From assembly GCA_041666425.1 (NCBI GenBank), contig JBAYHA010000007.1, positions 1-25,685 of the forward strand: a stretch of DNA of 25,685 nt. The letters are read 5' to 3'. The notes beneath the pieces are model-generated. The model did no database searches. It had not been told where the DNA came from and saw only the letters and a program-made list of their open reading frames with translations. The position numbers and the translations under genes are program-made. The stretch comes from JBAYHA01 sp041666425 (lineage in GTDB: Bacteria > Patescibacteriota > Patescibacteriia > UBA11705 > JABHMO01). Positions 22,837 to 25,685 of this stretch are shown here, piece after piece. The stretch's first letter is position 1; each line of letters opens with the position of its first letter.

Positions 22837-22865
22837 TTTACTTGTTTGATTTTCAAGGCTACAAT
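22837..22865 (+). promoter_or_regulatory. Promoter giving a leaderless LCP-like mRNA
   Basis: TTTACT (22837-22842), 17-bp spacer, TACAAT (22860-22865). The start predicted seven bases downstream coincides with ATG 22872, so the mRNA would have no 5' leader. Confidence 0.6.
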
Positions 22866-22871
22866 AGTATT

Positions 22872-24062
22872 ATGAAAATGAAAAATTCAAAGTTGTTTTT
22901 GTTGATTTTGCTGGCGATAGTTATTGTCGGTGGTCTTTTGTTTTTTGTTTTTGATTATTGGCCAAAGATGACGGAAGCGAAAATTTTGCGAGGGAAAAAA
23001 AATAAAATTGAACAATTTTTAAAAGTTCGTCGGGAACAGCAACAGATTTTAACCGAAGATAGTGATATTTTTGGCTCTGATGATTTGGCAAAAATTTTGT
23101 TTATCGGGATTGACAGCCGAGTCGGGGTCAATAACGGACATTGTGATGCCATTCAATTTTTAGAAATTAATCGTCGAGACAAAACCGTCAAAATTACGGC
23201 TGTGCCAAGAGGAACTTACGTGCCATTGCCACAGGGTAATTATTTGCCAACCGATTATTATGTTTCCAATTCTTGTGGATTGGTCAGTCTTGAATATGGA
23301 GTTGAGCAAATAGAAAAAATTCTTGGCGCCAAAGCTGATTATTTGGTGGTGGTTGGTTTTTCCGAAACCATGGGAATTTTGCGCGAGATGAAATTTCCGA
23401 CCGTTTCCACTATGCGTTGGTTGCGCAATCGACAAAGTTATGCCATTGGAGAACCTCAACGGGCGCGTAATCATTCTAATTTTATAAAATATGTTTTGAC
23501 CAATTATTTGGCCAAGAGTTATGACAAATTAAGTTGGCCATGGCAGTATTTGATTTACAGAATCGTGCAAACAGATTTGACTTTTGGTCAAGCGCAAAAA
23601 TTATTGCAGGAGGTTGTTGGTTTTGATTTGCAAGCAAGTCAGCAAAATGTTATTTTGCAAATGAAACCGACTTTTGCAGTTGAGGATATTATTTACAATC
23701 CTGATAATGTTGATGATTATTTGGTAAGAATGATTGAACCGATCAAAAAGAATCTGAGCAAAGAAGATTATAGTGATCTGGATATCCAAGTGATCCAAGA
23801 AAATTTGCAAAAATTAACTGATGAAAAAAAGAAAGATCCGGAATTTTTGCGTTGGGCTTTGGCCAATAATTTGTGGTTGCAAATTGAGGACGCCGAGAAA
23901 AGAGAAATTGCCCATTATAATATTATCAGCGGATATTTGAATATTGAAAGGGAGTCAGAAAATAAAAAACAAATTTTGGCCGATTACATTATGGAAATGG
24001 AAAATCGTCAATTAACTGACTACATCGAAAAAGGCAAACAGTTATTGGAAAAAGAATTGTAA
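22872..24062 (+). CDS. LytR-CpsA-Psr (LCP)-like envelope protein
   Basis: A 396-aa membrane-anchored protein with one N-terminal helix (about residues 7-28, KLFLLILLAIVIVGGLLFFVF) and an outer domain resembling LCP enzymes. LCP enzymes attach glycopolymers to the cell wall from lipid-linked precursors. Recognised elements are LFIGIDSRVG (D81, R83), CDAIQFLEINRRDKTVKITAVPRGTYVP, DYLVVVGFSETMGIL and the late RARNHSNFIKYVLTNYL. The usual PRD of the family reads PRG here (P112-R113-G114), so a conserved acidic residue is missing and activity is uncertain. The last 120 residues are helical and charged. I chose ATG 22872 because the in-frame TTG at 22842 overlaps the -35 box. hicB starts 30 bases downstream, with its promoter reaching into this stop codon. 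Confidence 0.75.
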   Translation: MKMKNSKLFLLILLAIVIVGGLLFFVFDYWPKMTEAKILRGKKNKIEQFLKVRREQQQILTEDSDIFGSDDLAKILFIGIDSRVGVNNGHCDAIQFLEINRRDKTVKITAVPRGTYVPLPQGNYLPTDYYVSNSCGLVSLEYGVEQIEKILGAKADYLVVVGFSETMGILREMKFPTVSTMRWLRNRQSYAIGEPQRARNHSNFIKYVLTNYLAKSYDKLSWPWQYLIYRIVQTDLTFGQAQKLLQEVVGFDLQASQQNVILQMKPTFAVEDIIYNPDNVDDYLVRMIEPIKKNLSKEDYSDLDIQVIQENLQKLTDEKKKDPEFLRWALANNLWLQIEDAEKREIAHYNIISGYLNIERESENKKQILADYIMEMENRQLTDYIEKGKQLLEKEL

Positions 24063-24085
24063 AAATCAAAAAAATATCATATACT
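24057..24085 (+). promoter_or_regulatory. Promoter giving a near-leaderless hicBA mRNA
   Basis: TTGTAA (24057-24062) overlaps the stop codon of the preceding gene. After a 17-bp spacer comes TATACT (24080-24085). The predicted start at about 24092 falls within a base of ATG 24093. Confidence 0.6.
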
Positions 24086-24092
24086 TTTTTAT

Positions 24093-24431
24093 ATGACAAA
24101 CACAAAGAAAAAGGGCATTGCCAGAACCATTATATTAAAAAAAGGACTCAAATTTGTGGCTGTCTGTTTAGATTTTGATTTGTTTGAGGAATCCAAGGAT
24201 TTTGAAAAAGTGGAAAAGGCAATAAAGGAAGCAATAATCGGTTATGTTGAAAATGTTTGCAAAAATAAATTAGCTGATAGTTTGCTAAACCGACCGGCAC
24301 CAAAAAAATATTGGGATATGTATTATAAATACTGTGAATCTATAAAAAAACCAAAAATTGTAGGAATTGATATTAATAAGATTTCCATGTTCACGATGCC
24401 TATAAATTCCAAGATGTTTTGTAAATTATAG
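24093..24431 (+). CDS. hicB: HicB-like antitoxin
   Basis: A 112-aa protein matching the partial RNase-H-like fold of HicB antitoxins: strands ARTIILKKGLKFVAVCLDFDLFEES, then a helix with EKVEKAIKEAIIGYVENVCKNK. It should bind and silence the HicA encoded three bases downstream. The C-terminal part (PAPKKYWDMYYKYCESIKKPK...) shows no obvious ribbon-helix-helix or HTH, so it may not autoregulate the operon as many HicB proteins do. The gene order antitoxin-then-toxin is the reverse of the classical hicA-hicB order, though both orders are known. The predicted mRNA is near leaderless. Sequence similarity to the family is moderate; the partner gene makes the call firm. Confidence 0.75.
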   Translation: MTNTKKKGIARTIILKKGLKFVAVCLDFDLFEESKDFEKVEKAIKEAIIGYVENVCKNKLADSLLNRPAPKKYWDMYYKYCESIKKPKIVGIDINKISMFTMPINSKMFCKL

Positions 24432-24434
24432 GTT

Positions 24435-24704
24435 ATGTCACGGTTAAAGTGGAGTTTTAAGAAATTTGTAAAGTTTTTGGAATGTTATGGTTTTACTTTT
24501 GGACATGTTAGAGGTTCTCATCATTTTTATAATGGAAGGATTAATGGTCAAGTAAGAGTTGTCCAAGTGATTTTTAGTGGCAAAGAAAAGCAATGTCAAT
24601 CAAATAGAACTATTGATATGGGAATAAGGCATTCCGGGATTTGTCGAAAATATTTTGAAGATTGGGAAAAAAGCGGTATTACTCATCAAGAAATAATATT
24701 TTAA
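24435..24704 (+). CDS. hicA: HicA-like toxin (mRNA interferase)
   Basis: An 89-aa toxin of the HicA double-stranded-RNA-binding-like fold, which cuts mRNA and blocks translation when not neutralised. The N-terminal FKKFVKFLECYGFTFGHVRGSHHFYNG carries the characteristic GSHH (G27-H30), with the catalytic His at 29 or 30. It continues with VRVVQVIFSGKEKQ and ends in a helical ICRKYFEDWEKSGI. At 89 aa it is longer than the usual 60-70 aa HicA; the extra residues are in the middle (FSGKEKQCQSNRTIDMG). It starts three bases after the hicB stop and ends at a terminator. Confidence 0.85.
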   Translation: MSRLKWSFKKFVKFLECYGFTFGHVRGSHHFYNGRINGQVRVVQVIFSGKEKQCQSNRTIDMGIRHSGICRKYFEDWEKSGITHQEIIF

Positions 24705-24714
24705 AGAAATATAT

Positions 24715-24741
24715 AAAAACGGATTGACAAGTCCGTTTTTT
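24715..24741 (+). terminator. Terminator after hicA
   Basis: ACGGA (24719-24723) pairs with TCCGT (24732-24736), extended by A4/T4, with T-run 24736-24741. Confidence 0.75.
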
Positions 24742-24750
24742 GATTTTGAA

Positions 24751-24780
24751 AAATAAAAAAGCCATGTCATCCGACATGGC
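24751..24780 (-). terminator. Terminator of the minus-strand pair
   Basis: GCCATGTC (24761-24768) pairs with GACATGGC (24773-24780) around a 4-base loop. On the minus strand it is followed by a T-run (complement of 24751-24760). Confidence 0.85.
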
Positions 24781-24829
24781 GTTGCCCCATCATATTAGAT
24801 AGGGATTTCATGTTTTGAACAGGGTGAGT

Positions 24830-25117
24830 TTAAATGTCAATTTCTCTGGTCGGTGGAGGCAGAGGAGGAGTAATCATTTCCTCAAATGATTGTCTGAGAA
24901 TCGGTTCGAAAAATTCAAACAGTTCAGTTGCTGTGATGCCGATCTCCTTCGCATCCTTTTCCAATGTATACCAAAAGTCTCTGTCTATTGTTATTCCATA
25001 TTTTCGAAGTCGAGCGATAATGAGTTTCGTGGCAATTTCCAGTTTTCTCTTGTCGTCCATTTTGACCTCCTGTGGTTTTGTTGGCCTCAAATAATTTTTT
25101 TCACCAGCGTCTTCCAT
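24830..25117 (-). CDS. Hypothetical protein with two possible starts (95 or 76 aa)
   Basis: I do not recognise this protein. It is soluble, helical and charged (KLEIATKLIIARLRKYGITIDRDFWYTLEKDAKEIGITATELFEFFEPILRQSFEEM), ending in a proline run (PPLPPPTREIDI). There are two in-frame ATGs, each with its own ribosome site. One is at 25115-25117 behind AAAGGAG; the other is at 25058-25060 behind AGGAGGT with a 4-nt gap. The second signal is the stronger and would give a 76-aa protein. Two forms may be made, or the first 19 residues may be read rarely. It lies 21 bases after the 25139-25492 gene in the same direction, so the two form an operon ending at the terminator 24751-24780. ITIDRDFWYTLEKDAKEIGIT could fit a small DNA-binding or antitoxin-like protein, but this is only a guess. 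Confidence 0.65.
   Translation of the reverse strand: MEDAGEKNYLRPTKPQEVKMDDKRKLEIATKLIIARLRKYGITIDRDFWYTLEKDAKEIGITATELFEFFEPILRQSFEEMITPPLPPPTREIDI
25065..25071 (-). promoter_or_regulatory. Internal Shine-Dalgarno favouring the start at 25060
   Basis: AGGAGGT on the minus strand, four bases before the ATG at 25058-25060. This is the same geometry as at 25497-25503. Confidence 0.65.
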
Positions 25118-25138
25118 TTTTCTCTCCTTTAAAAAAAG

Positions 25139-25492
25139 TTAATGAGCCGGCCGGGAAGGTAATTCCTTTTCCGGCTTTTGCGGATTTGTTGGTAGGATTT
25201 TTTCACCGACGGGGATTTGAATAAAAGTAGCAATTTTTGTAATTGCATCCAATTTTATTGTTCTCCCATTTAGATTAGCAATAAAAAGGGCAAACATTTT
25301 TGCAGTGAGTTCGTCAATAATCTCATCACTGACGTTAGGTAAATAGAATTTAGCATTTGAAATTGTATCTAGGGACATTGGTCGTCCTTGCCTTGCGATT
25401 TGAAATATTCCGCAAGAAAGATCGCATACAATCAAGTCATCTTCTTGCAAAAGAGTGAATTCAAAGTCATTTTTTTCGTTTCTGATAAACAT
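25139..25492 (-). CDS. Hypothetical protein, 117 aa
   Basis: I do not recognise this protein. It is soluble, with a strand-rich first half (DFEFTLLQEDDLIVCDLSCGIFQIARQG), a helical middle (VSDEIIDELTAKMFALFIANLNG) and a proline-rich end (GEKILPTNPQKPEKELPSRPAH). There is no signal peptide. The frame stays open upstream to 25588, but the ATG at 25490-25492 has a perfect AGGAGGT four bases before it, so I take that as the start; the upstream 32 codons would then be leader. Its operon partner is at 24830-25117. Its leader contains a near-palindrome and competing hairpins. The gene looks real from its translation signal, but no function can be assigned. Confidence 0.6.
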   Translation of the reverse strand: MFIRNEKNDFEFTLLQEDDLIVCDLSCGIFQIARQGRPMSLDTISNAKFYLPNVSDEIIDELTAKMFALFIANLNGRTIKLDAITKIATFIQIPVGEKILPTNPQKPEKELPSRPAH

Positions 25493-25496
25493 TGAG

Positions 25497-25503
25497 ACCT
25501 CCT
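25497..25503 (-). promoter_or_regulatory. Shine-Dalgarno fixing the start at 25492
   Basis: AGGAGGT on the minus strand, four bases from the ATG. It argues against the longer open frame that begins at 25588. Confidence 0.75.
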
Positions 25504-25517
25504 CTGTTGTGAATGAA

Positions 25518-25549
25518 CCTGCCTTCACTTCCTGCGTAATTACGGCAGG
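25518..25549 (-). promoter_or_regulatory. Near-palindrome and competing hairpins in the leader of the minus operon
   Basis: CCTGC (25531-25535) and GCAGG (25545-25549) flank the palindrome GTAATTAC, making a 19-nt near-palindrome with one extra G. CCTGCC (25518-25523) can pair with the same GGCAGG (25544-25549) instead. It lies between the likely promoter and the ribosome site of the 25492 gene, so it may be an operator or an RNA switch. Confidence 0.4.
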
Positions 25550-25566
25550 CGGGCAATAGAAACAAT

Positions 25567-25595
25567 ATTTCATCATACATTGAAACAAAAGTCAA
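25567..25595 (-). promoter_or_regulatory. Possible promoter of the minus operon
   Basis: On the minus strand TTGACT (25590-25595), 17-bp spacer ending TGA, TGAAAT (25567-25572). The -10 is a weak match. Confidence 0.35.
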
Positions 25596-25598
25596 TAG

Positions 25599-25628
25599 TT
25601 TGCAAATTTAGCAAAAATGTGCTATGGT
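25599..25628 (+). promoter_or_regulatory. Possible promoter of the flavoprotein gene
   Basis: TTTGCA (25599-25604), 18-bp spacer ending TGC, TATGGT (25623-25628). It is an extended -10 type with a weak hexamer. Confidence 0.35.
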
Positions 25629-25656
25629 TGTTTTGTTTTAAAATAATTGTCAAAAT

Positions 25657-25685
25657 ATGCAATATGATGTTTGTGTAATCGGTGG
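25657..25685 (+). CDS. Start of a Rossmann-fold FAD/NAD-dependent oxidoreductase (cut by window end)
   Basis: The last 29 bases read ATG followed by QYDVCVIGG, with no stop before the edge. M-x-YDVxVIGG is the usual first strand and the start of the GxGxxG dinucleotide-binding loop of FAD/NAD(P)-dependent oxidoreductases. Only nine residues are visible, so the subfamily cannot be told. It is divergent from the minus operon at 24830-25492, and an extended -10 lies at about 25623. Confidence 0.6.

Noticed and set aside
22842..22871. Longer start (TTG 22842) for the LCP-like protein
   Set aside because: It overlaps the predicted -35 box, and the residues before ATG 22872 do not resemble a signal anchor.
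24834..25132. Plus-strand frames over 24834-25132
   Set aside because: The minus-strand frame has ribosome sites and a matching terminator. The plus frames have neither.
25493..25588. N-terminal 32-codon extension of the 25139-25492 gene
   Set aside because: A perfect AGGAGGT sits four bases before the internal ATG, and the extension overlaps a near-palindrome in the likely leader.
1..25685. CRISPR array, insertion sequence, prophage or integrase site
   Set aside because: No regularly spaced repeats, transposase or integrase motifs, or tRNA-end duplications were seen. Both tRNA genes are intact with no repeated 3' ends nearby.
1..25685. UGA recoding to glycine as in Gracilibacteria/SR1
   Set aside because: TGA ends the genes at 17177 and 21419 at sensible lengths, and no in-frame TGA is needed within any recognised family.

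Overview
This AT-rich window reads like a chromosome piece from a Candidate Phyla Radiation (Patescibacteria) bacterium. The evidence is several families that are common there (DUF5652, DUF5671, a CxxC-x17-CxxC zinc ribbon, a paired TraG-like ATPase and membrane protein), an AMP-phosphorylase/ribose-1,5-bisphosphate-isomerase pair of the archaeal/CPR type, and almost no Shine-Dalgarno sequences in front of plus-strand genes. TGA is used as a stop (genes ending at 17177 and 21419), so this is not a UGA-recoded lineage. The taxonomic assignment is inference from family content.

Layout. 1-757: 3' part of secF. 974-2080: a protein joining a sigma-70 region-4-like HTH to a HARE-HTH domain. 2181-5776: two-gene unit of a membrane protein and a TraG/VirD4-like ATPase. 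5910-10123: a beta-CASP metallo-beta-lactamase RNase-like protein, a RhuM remnant, ribose-1,5-bisphosphate isomerase and AMP phosphorylase. 10188-10901: a membrane-anchored DsbA-like thioredoxin. 10981-11571 (minus): a CDP-alcohol phosphatidyltransferase. 11742-11829: tRNA-Ser(GGA). 11911-12510: DedA. 12561-12923 (minus): an unknown protein with a 21-bp palindrome over its promoter. 13014-13221: a possible structured RNA or long leader ahead of a four-gene operon (DUF5652, Gmad2-GerMN, Ca2+-type P-ATPase, unknown protein) that ends at 17177. 17242-20317: dnaG-rpoD. 20469-21419: DUF5671 protein. 21627-21701: tRNA-Asn(GTT). 21884-22768: ATP-grasp ligase. 22872-24062: LytR-CpsA-Psr-like protein. 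24093-24704: hicB-hicA toxin-antitoxin pair. 24830-25492 (minus): two unknown small proteins. 25657 to the edge: start of a Rossmann-type flavoprotein.

The genes are mostly core functions: secretion, envelope building (CDP-alcohol transferase, DedA, LCP), replication and transcription initiation, nucleotide recycling and ion transport. Accessory pieces are scattered between them: the RhuM fragment, HicBA and the unknown minus-strand genes. Transcription units are clearly bounded. Most ends carry a hairpin plus T-tract, and many starts carry TATAAT boxes, often with the TGn extension and a 17-bp spacer. Two promoters place the likely transcription start on or within a base of the ATG, suggesting leaderless mRNAs.

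The most interesting non-coding signals are the roughly 200-nt leader or ncRNA at 13014-13221, the 20-bp inverted repeat at the 5' end of the metallo-beta-lactamase transcript (5861-5903), the palindrome covering the promoter at 12952-12980, and a sharp contrast in translation signals: every minus-strand gene has a strong Shine-Dalgarno, while the plus-strand genes have none that I can see. I found no obvious new defence or metabolic system; the candidates above are the leads worth testing.
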